NCBI GenBank assembly: GCA_002633005.1
Contig: NMRA01000234.1
Span: forward strand, 339,392-403,391
Source: Phoronis australis
Taxonomy: Eukaryota; Phoronida; Phoronidae
DNA length: 64,000 nt
Reading direction: 5' to 3'
The position numbers and the translations under genes are program-made. Shown here in pieces: positions 1-11,085 of this stretch (the stretch's first letter is position 1; every line of letters starts with the position of its first letter). Under the pieces are notes generated by a model. That model was given only the letters and a program-made list of their open reading frames with translations, was not told the DNA's origin and did not search any database.

Positions 1-271
1 TCTTCTCAGAGTTAATAAGCGTAGATGTCCCAGACGGAAGAAAGTTAGAAGAAGACATATGCCTCCTATTTAATGAAGGGAGGAGTCAAAGATGTCAATG
101 ACGCGCCGATATCTGAAATTAATAGAGACGACCGGAAAAATGAACAAGGTAATAACTGTAATTGATAAAATATAGTTCATAAAAGCAACGAAAATAATTT
201 CAAATGTTTTCATACTGTTAAACCAAAATGCCCAGTTTCACGTCAAAAAACAGTAAATGGTTGCGAGATTT

Positions 272-525
272 CATGCGCACACCCAGGGGGGCTCGGGGGG
301 CTCGAAGGAGCCCCCCATTAGGCGAAGTGGGCAAAAAGGTCAGCCTCAGAGAAACAAACAGTCCGTGGAAACGAGACAAAAGTCCACTAAAAAGGCGCAG
401 ACGCACAGTTTACAGTACTGAAGGTGGTACCCCTTTTTTTTTAGTCCTCCAGCTTTTCTGTTAGCAAAAGGTCCACTTGGTCAGAAATTTGAGCCCCTCA
501 AAACTAGAGGCTGGGTGCGCGCATG
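272..525 (-). mobile_element. MITE-like element, copy 1 (CATGCGC...GCGCATG termini)
   Basis: A 254-bp element whose ends form inverted repeats reading roughly CATGCGCRCACCCAG and CTGGGTGCGCGCATG. Next to the left end are G-rich runs (GGGGGGCTC), and a C-rich run lies near the right end. The interior (GGCGAAGTGGGCAAAAAGGT, then GACAAAAGTCCAC) matches the reverse complement of the elements at 11837-12095 and 46116-46319, so all three belong to one non-coding family. No transposase is encoded. It is probably mobilised by an autonomous DNA transposon that is not in the window. Target-site duplications are not clear. Confidence 0.75.
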
Positions 526-684
526 GGTTTTATGTTTTTGTTCGTCAGCTTTTAGACAATTGGTCCCTTGTCAATAAAATTTTCTCCGATGTCCAACATC
601 AAGAAGATTGACTGCGCATTTTTCCTCCTTGCCGAAAGACACTATTGAACAAGCTCAAACGAGCCCATTATGTTGCCGTGCTCT

Positions 685-935
685 GAAGCCAAGTGGATTC
701 GGCCGATCTGGAAAACGGTTTGGATCCTCTTACCTACGGTTGGAAGGTACAAGATGGATACTACATTCCCAAATGGTTTTGTGGATCTGCTGTTCCTGAT
801 GTCCTTTTTGAAGGTGCTGGTCTTTTACAAGAAAACCAAGCCGATCAAGAGGTAAAGGAAATGGGCTATGACGAAACAAGCGAGCCCGAATCAAGCTGGA
901 GTAGTAGTGACGAATCTGATATTGAAACGTATTAA
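685..935 (+). pseudogene. Unassigned ORF remnant with acidic serine-rich tail
   Basis: An open frame of about 83 codons with no ATG; a stop lies immediately upstream. It encodes a segment with the motif DPLTYGWKVQDGYYIPKW followed by an acidic tail (SEPESSWSSSDESDIETY) ending at TAA 933-935. An ATTAAA-like polyadenylation motif follows near 1056. The compact Tyr/Trp-rich segment plus acidic tail reminds me of short ORFs carried by invertebrate DNA transposons, but I cannot name the family. It could also be the terminal exon of a host gene. Function unknown. Confidence 0.3.
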
Positions 936-1439
936 AAACTAACAGGAAACTACTGTTGACATTAAACATATAGTATGTAGCTTGATATAGTGATTTTAAC
1001 TACCTGTTACTATGCTGTCTGAAAGTGTTGCTCTATTTCATGTACTTTATTTTGATTAAAGAAGGTTTTTGAAAACACGTTTGTTACTTTTCTTTCAACG
1101 TATTGTTTAGTAGTCAATGAGATGAAAGGGCTCCTTGGAAATAATTTTCGTGGTTCCTCGATCTAGCGCAAATTTAGGGGCCATGTGTTGTCGCTTACGT
1201 ATCCTTTCTGCTGGCAGTTTTGATAGCGTTTTATATTTTACACAATCTGTGTCCTTAAACTTCACTGAGTGGGTTGGTTTTAGACAGTTCCTGGTATCCC
1301 AAAGTTTTACTGTTATCAGGTACTTTCCAAAATGCTTACTCTCCGCCATCATCCATTTAACATCCAGTGTGAGAGCTCAGTAGACGCAAAAGTATAAGCT
1401 CATTATGTCATATACATTCAAAATTACTGACCGGTAGTT
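936..1439. other. Intergenic, no recognised feature
   Basis: AT-rich DNA. Small open frames here lack recognisable protein signatures. Nothing supported beyond a possible polyadenylation motif near 1056. Confidence 0.5.
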
Positions 1440-2640
1440 GAGATTTCTGGGGCTGGCGAGCACAACCCACACTGGGTTTTAACTGTCATAGCGTATTTGG
1501 TAACCAGTAACATCTATTTGAATCACATGGAATTGTTTATTGTGGTACCCCCGAATGATGACCTAGCTTCTTTTGCGGTGTAACTGAGTTTCTGGCGAAC
1601 GCCTTCCAGAGCACAATTTGTTGTCTGTCATGGGTCATCTGGTGGATTATTGGTTTTAAGTCAGTTTTAGCCGGTACCTCGGGTATCTAATGTACCTCAA
1701 AGTTTTGATAGCATATATTGTGGTTGAAATTTTTTGGTGTTTCTTCCAGGCACAATCCAGAGTGTATTTTGTCTGTCATAGGGCATTTAGTGACCTGTGA
1801 CATGTGTTGAACCTCATGGAATTGGTTTTGAGAGGTACCTCAAATGTATAAGCTAGCTCATTTTTTGGGGGGAGGCCCTTTTTTGGTTTCTGTTGGACCC
1901 ATTCCAGGGTGCAATTTGTCTGTCATGGGTCATTTGGAGTTCAGTGTGGTACTATTGTTTGTTTAAAATCAGTTTTGGCCCGTACTTCGAAAATCGAGTC
2001 TAGATCAAATTTTTGATGGCATACCTTGGTTGAGATTTTTGGGGGTTTCTGCCGGGCACAACCCAGAGTGTATTTTGTCTGTCACAGGGGTTTTAGTGAT
2101 CTGTGACATGTATTGAATCACAAGGAATTGGTTTTGTGTGGTACCTCGAATGTATGTGCTAGCTCATTTTTGGGGGGTCCTTTTTGGTTTCTGCCAGACC
2201 CATTCCAGAGTGCAATTTGTCTGTCACGGGTCATTTGGTGTTCAGTGCGGTACTATTGTTCGTTTAAAATCAGTTTTGGCGGGTACCTCGAAAATCTAGT
2301 CTAGCTCAAATTTTTATGGCATACCATGGTTGAGACTTTTGGGGGTTTCTGCCGGGCACAACCCAGAGTGTATTTTGTCTGTCATAGGGGTTTTAGTGAT
2401 CTGTGACATGTATTGAATCACATGGAATTGGTTTTGTGTGGTACCTCGAATGTATGTGCTAGCTCATTTTTGGGGGGTCCTTTTTTGGTTTCTGCCGGAC
2501 CCATTCCAGAGTGCAATTTGTCTGTCATGGGTCATTCGGTGTTCAGTGCGGTACTATTGTTCGTTTTAAATCAGTTTTGGTTGGTATCTAGTCTAGCTCA
2601 TTTTTTGGGGTCTTTGTAAGGCCCCCAGGGGTCACGCCCA
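1440..2640. repeat. Satellite-like tandem array, ~300-bp dimeric unit, about 4 copies
   Basis: The block CATGGAATTG...GGTACC recurs near 1521, 1814, 2118 and 2418, a period close to 300 bp. Each unit holds two related halves of about 150 bp. Both start with CCAGAGTG-(T/C)A-TTTGTCTGTCA and continue with TTTTGG-GGTACCTCGAA, CTAGCTCA and GGTTTCTGCCGG. This is a dimeric (A-B) organisation. The last two units are nearly identical and the first is the most diverged. Short open frames at 2113 and 2413 are parallel readings of the repeat, not genes. Confidence 0.85.
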
Positions 2641-3398
2641 GAGTGCAGACAACGGCAGACGTCCATTTCTGTACATACTGTGGTGGACTTTAAATGCTCC
2701 CGTGGTCAGATGTTGGTACCTGGTTCATCTATGCTAAGTGCTCTGGGCTGCCGGTCTATTTAGTCAACGCCCTGGTGTCATTCAAGGTTTTTTTGACAGC
2801 TAGTACAGCAGTGCGTGTTTATAGAAGTTCTCAATGAACCATTATTCCAAATGTTTGTTGAATGATTAAGAACTTGTCTGATGTGAAGCATTGTCCAATG
2901 CATTAGCACTCTTTTGCAAATGTATTTTTCAATTGGAGAAACAAGCATAACTTTTCTTTATTGTGTATCTTACAACGGTATATATTACCATTGCGACACA
3001 TGCATTTACATTATTATTTATTTTGGAAATTTCTGGTTCACTGCATGTATTAACCTGTTTCAAAGGTAAGTAAGTGGGAAAATTATCAGCTGAAGTTTCA
3101 ATACGTTAACATGTGGGTGTGCTTCCATACTTCATTCGTGGTTGCCATGGTTACATCTTACGGGCATGAAAGTTGTATTGGAGGAGGGTTATAGTTTGGT
3201 TGGAAACCAAATTCAACTTTACAAAACTTAAAATTCATTGTTATTTCCTAAAGTAGAAGTAATGACAATGTATATGATTGTAGTTGTAACTGTGTATAGC
3301 TTGTAATACGATGAGTGAAGAAGTGGTGATGACAGTCAGTATGTTCATCTTAAGACTACTGGTATAAGTGATTTAAAGCGGCATTCCTTTCTTTGCAG
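2641..3398 (+). other. Non-coding, probably intron upstream of the ANKS6-like SAM exon
   Basis: No exon recognised. The stretch precedes the acceptor at 3397-3398 and so is probably intronic. It contains a near-palindromic RFX X-box-like sequence at 3141-3154. Confidence 0.4.
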
Positions 3399-4351
3399 AT
3401 GAGTTGGGTAGTATACTAAAGAAGATATCTCTTGAGCAGTACACAGACATCTTTGAAGAACAGGAGGTGGACATGGAGGCCTTTCTCTCGCTGAGCGACT
3501 GTGACCTGAAGGAGCTTGGTATATCACACCCTGAACCACGCCGACAGATACTGTCTACTATCACTGAACTCAGATCTGGCAAGGTTGGTATCACATTGAG
3601 CACTACAGTTTTTTCCGTTTAGCTGTCAGAAAAACAAAATCATAATTAGGCCACTTTTGCCTTTGTTTACAAGCAATATTGGTTGATCATAATTAACCGT
3701 AAAAGATTTTGTGTGAATTTGTGTCAACCATTTCTATGAATTCATATGAATGATATATTCATCTTCTTTAATGCATGATATAATTTTTTTCCAACATTTC
3801 TTATCAGTCGTGATAATCTTAAGGATTTCATATCACTTAGGAATGGTTAATGATCGTGAGGTTTCCTATGAATGAGGATCAGGCTGATATCAGTTCATAT
3901 TCACTTGTTAAGCGGAACTGTATAGCTCACTATGACTGGACTCCAGTAAAACCATCCAAAGGCCAGCCACAGGTTAACAATGATTCAGAACAATGGTTAG
4001 GGATGGCTTCACTGTCAGCACAGCTTTTCATTTCCAACTGAATGTGGAATCTGGTACCATCATGTGAAGAAACATTTATTTCAAGTACAATTTCATGTTC
4101 TGTGGGAGTGCTATGGTTATTTCCACTAGTGCTGTACAAATTAAAAAAATTATATAGATTGCGTTACGCAATATGTTACTGCTTGTTTTCAGGGCAGGGA
4201 AAGGCAGCACTTTCACGACACAATGACCAACTTTCAAACCAGGAACTCCTACAGCCGACCAAATTCTAGCGAGGTCAACTTATCTGCCTGGGCTATTCAA
4301 GAGGAAGCACCAGGGAGCGCTGTCAACAGTGCTAAGTCAAGGTCTTCATAA
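3399..4351 (+). CDS. ANKS6: ANKS6-like protein (ankyrin repeat and SAM domain), C-terminal two exons
   Basis: The 3' end of a gene that starts outside the window. Exon 3399-3583 follows TTTGCAG and ends at a GT donor. It starts with two bases of a split codon and encodes a SAM domain ([37 protein letters not shown]). Exon 4193-4351 follows TTTTCAG, is in phase, and begins [15 protein letters not shown]; it ends SAKSRSS-TAA at 4349-4351. As I remember it, vertebrate ANKS6 ends with a very similar SAM domain followed by GRERQ and a short tail; this adjacency is the main reason for the call over ANKS3 or BICC1. ANKS6 works with NEK8, inversin and NPHP3 in the proximal cilium, and its SAM domain binds ANKS3. 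The ankyrin repeats must lie upstream. Confidence 0.8.
3584..4192 (+). other. Last intron of the ANKS6-like gene
   Basis: A 609-bp intron with GT at 3584-3585 and AG at 4191-4192. It is AT-rich and contains no other supported feature; the small open frames in it are chance. Confidence 0.75.
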
Positions 4352-5837
4352 AACAGCATTATTTTCTTACTGTGATATTCACCAACTGGTTTATCATTAA
4401 CATTTCTGTGATAAGAAAGTTGTTACAAAGAGATTCACTCATTTTTGATAGCATTGCAAATAGTGCCTTATAATACTTAACAGTCATTTTCTTTGTGTCA
4501 ATGTTTATCATAGAATGTTTTTTCAATGTTGTAACACTTAGAAAGTTGAAATTCACCAGGTGACGCTGCTTGACAAATGCATGTGTTCAGCCACTCCAGT
4601 TTGACCCATACTAATGAGGGTTCCGTTTTCAATCTATTCAAATATTAAAACGAGGACCTAGTCCTCCTAAATCACTGCCACCTAGTCAAATGGGGTCTCC
4701 CAAAGCAATATGGCAACCGATGACGTTTCCACTTATTGTAAACAGCTGTATTGTGTTGGTGCTGAAACTGAAATGGAAAAAATTCTCGTAATTGTTCAAG
4801 GATACGAGTATTTTTATTGCTGTACATTTTCGTAATCAACAGGTTTATGTTAGACGTGCAAGTTAAGTTTCATTCAGTATTCACTATATTTTGACATTTT
4901 TAATCATGTTTGTCTTAGATTTTTGCATGTAGGATTTTTTAAGTGGTTTAGTTATCTAGTCTTTTATGCCTCATTTTTTATGTGCCCGCATACATACATC
5001 TATGTGTGTACATATTGCCATCATCTCAGTCTGGCATCAGTCCATCCAGCATCCACAGCTGTATCTCCAAATCCCCTTACATAGTCTGTGTGTTTCCCTA
5101 TGCACCTGTTGGTGGATGACTTCAGGACTAATTCAAATTCTGCAGAACCATCTTTTGGTAATTTGCACTCTTTTCTTGCATTTGCTGTTTTCCTCAGCTG
5201 AATCACGCAACTATTTTGACATTCCGACTCAGCTGATACTGATAAATTAAACAGATAAGGGACAAAAGGATAAAATTGGTGATCAAGGTTTCATAAAATT
5301 ACATCTCAATTAAAAAATGCTCGACCTTTCCCAACTTTTTCTGAGCTGTATTATCAAGAGAATGAATAAATACAACATGCAAAACATATGGTAGGAAAAT
5401 TACAGAGACTACTGGTATGTGAATAGTTGGATGTCGTAGAATGACGACATTCTGTAGAGTTGGGGTCGTGTTCTAAAATTTAGAGCTTTCTTTTACAAAC
5501 AAATGGATTTACTAGCATCGTGGTCCAGTATTTATCACATGGCTATTAACAGAACTTTTTTATCCTTTGAATGTTTAAATTTCAAAATCCGACAAGTCAT
5601 GCCAATAAATGATGCCTCACAGTCAATCCAGCTCAAACAATTTACACAACATTAGATCGCTGATGTGTCCACATCAGGAATTGTTTGGATCTATTGAGAG
5701 AAAACGCATCTTAAATATTTGACAGACACCTTCACAATTGGCTTGGGTGCAAAAACTATTATTTCTTAGAAATCTACCAATATGGTACTGAATACCTTTT
5801 ATAGTAAACAAGGCCAATTTTGCCAAAACGCTTCTGA
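4352..5837. other. ANKS6-like 3' UTR and intergenic DNA
   Basis: Downstream of the ANKS6-like stop. An AATAAA at 5365-5370 could serve polyadenylation. Around 5000-5170 is a stretch (CCATCCAGCATCCACAGCTG and following) resembling, in inverse orientation, the diverged repeat units at 21.2-22.7 kb. No gene recognised. Confidence 0.45.
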
Positions 5838-6110
5838 GGGCTGTTCCAGCAAAATCTGTATGGGAGGGGGGGAAGGCACTTTTATTTCGTACCCACCGCC
5901 CATATTTTTCATTTATTTCTCCAACCCATGACCCATAATTTTTTAATTATTTTTAATAGGTTAAAATATAAAATCCAACACTTGCAAACAAATTGCCTCC
6001 AGGAAGACCTGTTAAGGGCTGTTCCAGTAAAATCTGTATGGGAGGGGGGAAGGCACCTTTTTTCGCACCCACCACTCATATTTTTCATTTATTTCTTCAG
6101 CCTACCACCC
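5833..6110. repeat. Two copies of the GGGCTGTTCCAG interspersed repeat
   Basis: Two directly repeated copies (about 5833-5960 and 6012-6110). Each starts near GGGCTGTTCCAG and AAAATCTGTATGGGAGGG, followed by GGAAGGCAC, CCCACC and CATATTTTTCATTTATTTC. The same terminus recurs at 57207 and, inverted, at 58140-58203 and 59540-59607. Confidence 0.65.
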
Positions 6111-7770
6111 GTGAACTCTTTTATACTTCTATGTCAAGTGAATATTGGAGCTTGTGTATTGGGATAAGTTAGGATACATGCCAATTGCATTTTTTTGAGT
6201 TTAGATGGCTGAAGTAACCAACCTGTCAACATTAACAGGTCAAAAAATACCACCCATTTTTAATGCATCACTTCTTACAGTAGTGACCACCCATAATTTT
6301 GAGTTCTTTTCTGAAGACCACCAGCCATGAATTTTTATTTCTACTGCCGTCCGGCTTGAAAATTTCGTGGGGCAGTATTGAGGTGAATGTGGTCATTAAC
6401 ACAGCCAACTACGATAGTATTGTATTTATCGTAAATATTACACGTCTGCCTGTTGGTGCAAAATGTGGGATCATGCGTCAATTTGTTCAAAGTATGCAAA
6501 CTGTTTAGAGACAGTTGGGTTTTGATGACTTGAAAAAATGTTTTATACAATATTGTTTTGTCGTCAGATTGTTTCATTTTAAGAGTGTACCTCAGGTTTT
6601 TAATATCACAGAATATTAAGAAGCATCTGAAAGTCTCTAACTATCAGTTCAGGTCAATTCCTATGTCTGGCTAATGGCTTTGTCTAGAGTTTCAACTGAA
6701 TTTGCAACTTCCCACGGCTACAAAATTTACCATTAGCATTTATGGTTCACTGAAAACACCAGTTTTAAAATTGCCAAAATCAGACTTTATACCTGTCATA
6801 GCGGAATTAAAATTTGAGGCGGCACTTAAGGTTTGAAGTGTTTCTGAGGTGGGTAAAATAGTTGTGTGTTCTCTTCTACACAGAATAAGACGTACAACAG
6901 CTCTACGTTCATCTCAATTCAGAACTGTAGTAATCACTGCCATTGTTTTTAAACATCCTCAAAGGAATAGCCAGAGCTGCGTTCTGTGGATGCAAGCAAC
7001 TAGCAAAAAAGCAGGGTGACAAGTCTTCTAAAGATGCAGCCTTGCATAAAAAACAAAGAACATGATCACACTCACTTTTCTTGCAAATGACTTTGGTCTA
7101 CAGAACACAGCTCAAATATTTACGTAGATACTGTGTACATATTAGCGCCAGTTTAATTTTGATTTCATACACTGCATCAACAATTCTGTGGTTAAATAGT
7201 ACATTATCTATTTTCTTGAATGCAAAACGATGTGCAATATTTTGCAGGAACTTAATATTTTATACATAAGGCACTGACTTTAATACAGGAGCTGTTCTAC
7301 CAATATATCTCTGTTTTAGATAGTCATATGGGATTTTTTACAGCATCTGTTCTGGTACATTTTAAAATGTTCAAAGGAGCAATAAACTGTGTCTTCTGCC
7401 AAAACAATTGTTCTTTATTTACTCCATTAACTATAATAAACTTGGTCTCATCTTGTTCAATATCTTTAAAATGATTTCAAGACTTGAACAAAGCTGACAA
7501 TTCATTATTGCTTCAAACAAAGTCCACCAAGATTTTGTTACATCTGGGTAATTTCAGTTGCCAACACAGTATGGCTGCTAAAGTAATTCAAGGCAATTCA
7601 CTGATTGAATTTAAAGTTGAAAACACCATGCCATTGCCTTTGAAGAGCTAATACACCTGTGAACTTTATGTTCACAACAGCACAATACAGTTTACAGCAT
7701 TTTTAACAATTGCCGACTTATCTTTCATCTTGTCAACTGTCATATTTGGTGCCAGGTACAACGCGTTTTA
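6111..7770. other. Intergenic, no recognised gene
   Basis: AT-rich DNA with weak echoes of the preceding repeat near 6240-6370 (CACCCATAATTTT). No open frame with a protein signature. Confidence 0.4.
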
Positions 7771-8742
7771 ATGGAATCCGTGATCAATGTTCTACATGTA
7801 CGAGGAACAAAGTTGCACAGCCATCAACTGGTCTTAGATTCACTTTCAATGTTATATCTTCACAACAATATTTACACCACAATCGTCAACCAAGACCTTT
7901 CGATGTCCATTGCAGAGAGCCTTCAACACACTGGTTTTGGCTGCTGTGTCAGCAACAGTCCAAATCTCTTCTTGATAGTTATCCTGTGCCGCGAGTACTT
8001 GTCATCTGGGGAGAACCGTGACGGGTGTGCTGAAAGTGTGGGTTTCCCTTGAGGATCAACTTTCTGAAAAAACAAATAAGAGGGAAGCCATTTTTCAAAG
8101 TGGGCAACAACAGCATTATCTACCTTTTAACATTGGACACAATATTTCCATTAGACTCGACAATTTTGGGCTCGGTGCACAAGTTCCCACCAACATGCTG
8201 TTTTTAGATATAATGACATCGTGTAGTGCACCTTTTCATCTTGGAATTTTGCCAGCTTTGTACCAAAAGTGTCAATATCCGTATGACACGTTCTATTTCA
8301 AGTCAACTGACCTATCGCAAACTCCGCCCCCATGTGACACCCGACGAACAAACGTGATTAGTGAGCCAAATACACTGTTGCTAAACGACATTCTTGATGG
8401 AATCAAGTGTTTTTTGTACTGTCCGAAAACGCTTCGGCACAGACAACAAGCGATGGTTTTCAGCACAGAAGAGTACGTTTATGGTGCAGCTATTTGTAAA
8501 GGCAATGATGAAAAAATAAGTGTTTGAGGAAAAGTATTTTGGAGCCAGCGAAAATCTGAACCCCACACGGTTCACTTTCACCTGACAAATGACAAGGCCA
8601 CTGATGTGATATGTTCATGTAAAGCTGGATATGTACCTTGAAGTCGAAATTATCTGTACGATGTCATAGATCAGAATACTTTGAACACAATTAGTGAAGA
8701 TTCACAGATAGTTTTATTCTGCCGTCTGCTTAATCTGCATTA
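7771..8742 (+). pseudogene. Decayed ORF with partial SWIM-like zinc-finger motif
   Basis: Three pieces read as one broken protein. 7771-8010 is open in one frame ([15 protein letters not shown]). From about 8015 to 8527 the frame shifts by one (ISIRLDNFGLGAQVPTNMLF, YPYDTFYFKSTDLSQTPPP, FLYCPKTLRHRQQ). After TGA 8525-8527 the same frame continues (VHFHLTNDKA, DVICSCKAG) with a further stop. VICSCKAG resembles the first half of a SWIM zinc finger (CxC...CxH), but the CxH half is missing. The frame ends where the foldback repeat begins at 8743. This is probably transposon- or virus-like derived material; the family is not identified. Confidence 0.4.
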
Positions 8743-9220
8743 CACTGACTAAAACATCAAAGTCATGTTGTTATGCATCACACTGACTAAAACATCAAAG
8801 TCATGTTGTTATGCATCACACTGACTAAAACATCAAAGTCATGTTGTTATGCATCACACTGACTAAAACATCAAAGTCATGTTGTTATGCATTACACTGA
8901 CTAAAACATCAAAGTCATGTTGCCGTCGATGTATTTAATTTCTTCCAACTCGAAGAAATATTCCCGTTACGAGCAGTCCTTCATTCAGTTCCCAAAATCG
9001 GTAACTGGCTATTTTTACACTGCACATGCTAGTGTTAAAAATGATGAGTTTCTGATTTTGTGACTGAACAAGGGACTGCTCGAAGAAAAAGTTTAAAAAC
9101 GACTATATTTCTTTGGGCTGGAAGGAATTAAGTACATCGACGGCCTCCTAAGGTGTCCCTCTATGCGCATAAGGTATGTATAACAACGTGACTTTGATGT
9201 TTTAGTCAGTGTGAGGCATA
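8743..9220. mobile_element. Foldback (long inverted repeat) element with 38-bp tandem repeats in one arm
   Basis: The left arm holds five direct copies of a 38-bp unit starting at 8743, 8781, 8819, 8857 and 8895 (CACTGACTAAAACATCAAAG and on). It then runs CCGTCGATGTATTTAATTTC and GAGCAGTCC toward a centre near 9030. The right arm is the reverse complement (GGGACTGCTC, GGAAGGAATTAAGTACATCG) and ends with a single inverted copy of the 38-bp unit at about 9179-9216. Subterminal tandem repeats inside long inverted arms are the hallmark of foldback transposons. No protein is encoded. Confidence 0.8.
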
Positions 9221-9645
9221 ATCAAGGTACCTAAACTACATGGTTAATGGACTCATAAACACAGTCACGGATGCATGAACACGACTCAGGTACCTGTAAA
9301 CACCGTTCACTGACTCACGAACACGGGAAAGGACTCACAAAACACGACGAAGAAACATGATTAACGGGCCGCAAAACACGATTCACTCCGATAAAGCATG
9401 CCATAAACACGGACTCATCAGCTTCCTGGGTCAGCTGACATCAACATTTTGTCCGTAAACCGTGTTTGGCGATCCGTTAACCATGTTTCTTTGTGAATGT
9501 GAGTTCGTGTCCCGTGTATTTGGGTGAATGGATCGTGTTTAGCGAGTCCTTTCCCGTGTTTGTGAGTCAGTGAACGGTGTTTGCAGGTTCATGAGTCGTG
9601 TTCATGCGTCCGTTATCCATGTAATTAAGTTACCTTGATAATTTG
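9220..9645. mobile_element. Second long palindromic element
   Basis: A near-complete inverted repeat of about 425 bp. The left arm starts ATCAAGGTACC and runs through GCATGAACACGACTCA, CACCGTTCACTGACTCAC and AACACGGGAAAGGACTC. The right arm gives the same blocks in reverse complement and ends TTACCTTGAT near 9642. Within the arms a degenerate module of about 16-20 bp (AAACACG...GACTCAC) recurs. It directly abuts the preceding foldback element. No ORF. Confidence 0.8.
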
Positions 9646-9744
9646 CCAAAAAGCTTCTGGCGTATGAAGCTCTTTTAGGAGGTACACCGCCTCTAGTCAG
9701 CTAGTGACAGTGGTCACTGTCTAGCAGTTTTATACAATGAAACC

Positions 9745-10140
9745 ACAGGCGTCCTCAGCTTCTGATCGTCCCCAATACCCTATATAATACTACAAGGTAT
9801 GACACTCGGGACTAGAAATTCCACGGGTGTTTCGATTCAGCCGTCCATATCAAACACATAACTAAATAAAAAATTAAATTTACACAAAACGGGTTCAACA
9901 AACCATGAGAAATTGTTCTTTCTTATAATACCATTCACAGTGTCCTGCTCCAGCCAGTTCACAAGAAATTCGCTATCAAAGCACAAAAATGTTCCCAAAA
10001 AGCTCAAACACACTTCTAACTCTGTCGGTTCGAGGTCAAGGACGGTACCGAAATTACCGATGAATTACGGATGGACGGTGTTAACGACATCGTGACTTTA
10101 CGCGACAAACCGGCAACGATCAGAAGCTGAAGACGCCTTT
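9745..10140. mobile_element. MITE-like element, ACAGGCGTCCTCAGC terminal inverted repeat, copy 1
   Basis: The left end at about 9745 reads CAGGCGTCCTCAGCTTCTGA. The right end at about 10117-10139 is its near-perfect reverse complement (CGATCAGAAGCTGAAGACGC). The same termini bracket the element at 46566-46707. The interior (about 390 bp) has no transposase frame. TSDs are not clear. Confidence 0.7.
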
Positions 10141-11012
10141 GACTGAGTGAAACATACGCAGGCGTACAATGGAAGTGATATCTAACTTCTTCACTAATCA
10201 CTGTAATCAGAAGACATAATTACACATGAAGTGCAACTCTGACAGGTACATTCCTGTTTCAAAACACTCGTCATTATGAAAGTTACTAGGGCTACATCAC
10301 TCAGTACAACACCTAACTTTCCAAGTCCTATTCCTAACATTGTTCGTCGGCTGGTTCCATAGCCTATAACTGAGTACAACTCCCTGTTTAGCAACAGGGC
10401 CTGTTGCTAAACATCTTGCACTGGTAAAAACACTATTTCCCACAGACGTAGACTTACGTTTAGAGTGTATACCCGATCTCCATTTTCGTTCAAATAATAC
10501 ATTAAGAACATGTTGAAGAACTAAATAGGGCCTACGATATGACACACGTCAATAACCTGCAGCCGACTGAGCACGTTTTTCTTCCGTTTCCAATATGGCG
10601 GGCGAGGATTAGGCTAGTCCACAGTGGAAAAGAGGCATTGCTCAATAATCAATTTCACAACTAGAGGAACATTTCTGTCGTCCATCTTGAACATTCCCTC
10701 TGTATAACGTCATATCTTACCTAAAAATGGAAATTGTTGAACTGATTAGGAAGCAACAATCGATTTTAAGAAAACAATCACGACGGAGCACCCCTACAAA
10801 CAAATTGGACTGTACAGGAAATACTAAGTGTTCCATAAAGTTATAAAAAAGGTCCAACTCACTCTAAGTTTCCATAGGCCAACAAAGCCACTATGACCTA
10901 ACGTAACATTAAATACAAGTAACATAAAATATACTTATGAAATACTAGGATTTTTTAGCACAACTGGAAGCATTACAATATAAAGAACATAGCAACAAAT
11001 GTGTGTAAGAGT
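10141..11012. other. Intergenic; possible TATA-less promoter-like motif near 10590
   Basis: No gene recognised. Around 10578-10606 the plus strand reads CTTCCG...CCAATATGGCGGGCG, resembling ETS and YY1 sites found at housekeeping promoters. The ATG within it is followed after four codons by a stop, so no coding exon is claimed. Confidence 0.3.
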
Positions 11013-11085
11013 GCCCGGATAGCTCAGCTGGTAGAGCATCAGACTTTTAATCTGAGGGTCCAGGGTTCGAGTCCCTGTTCGGGCG
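11013..11085 (+). tRNA. tRNA-Lys (anticodon TTT)
   Basis: A 73-nt cloverleaf. The acceptor stem is GCCCGGA paired with TTCGGGC (one G-T pair) and the discriminator is G. Box A is TAGCTCAGCTGG. The anticodon stem TCAGA/TCTGA encloses the loop CTTTTAA, giving anticodon TTT, which reads lysine AAA/AAG codons. The T arm has a canonical GGTTCGAGTCC box B. There is no intron and no genomic CCA. A T-rich run, GCATTTTTTTT, about 10 nt downstream is a good RNA polymerase III terminator. It looks functional and not like a SINE head. Confidence 0.95.

Noticed and set aside
2113-2619. Two similar plus-strand frames 300 bp apart
   Set aside because: Parallel readings of consecutive satellite units, not paralogous genes.
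8743-8922. CRISPR-like direct repeats
   Set aside because: The 38-bp units are directly contiguous with no unique spacers, and the context is a eukaryotic foldback element.
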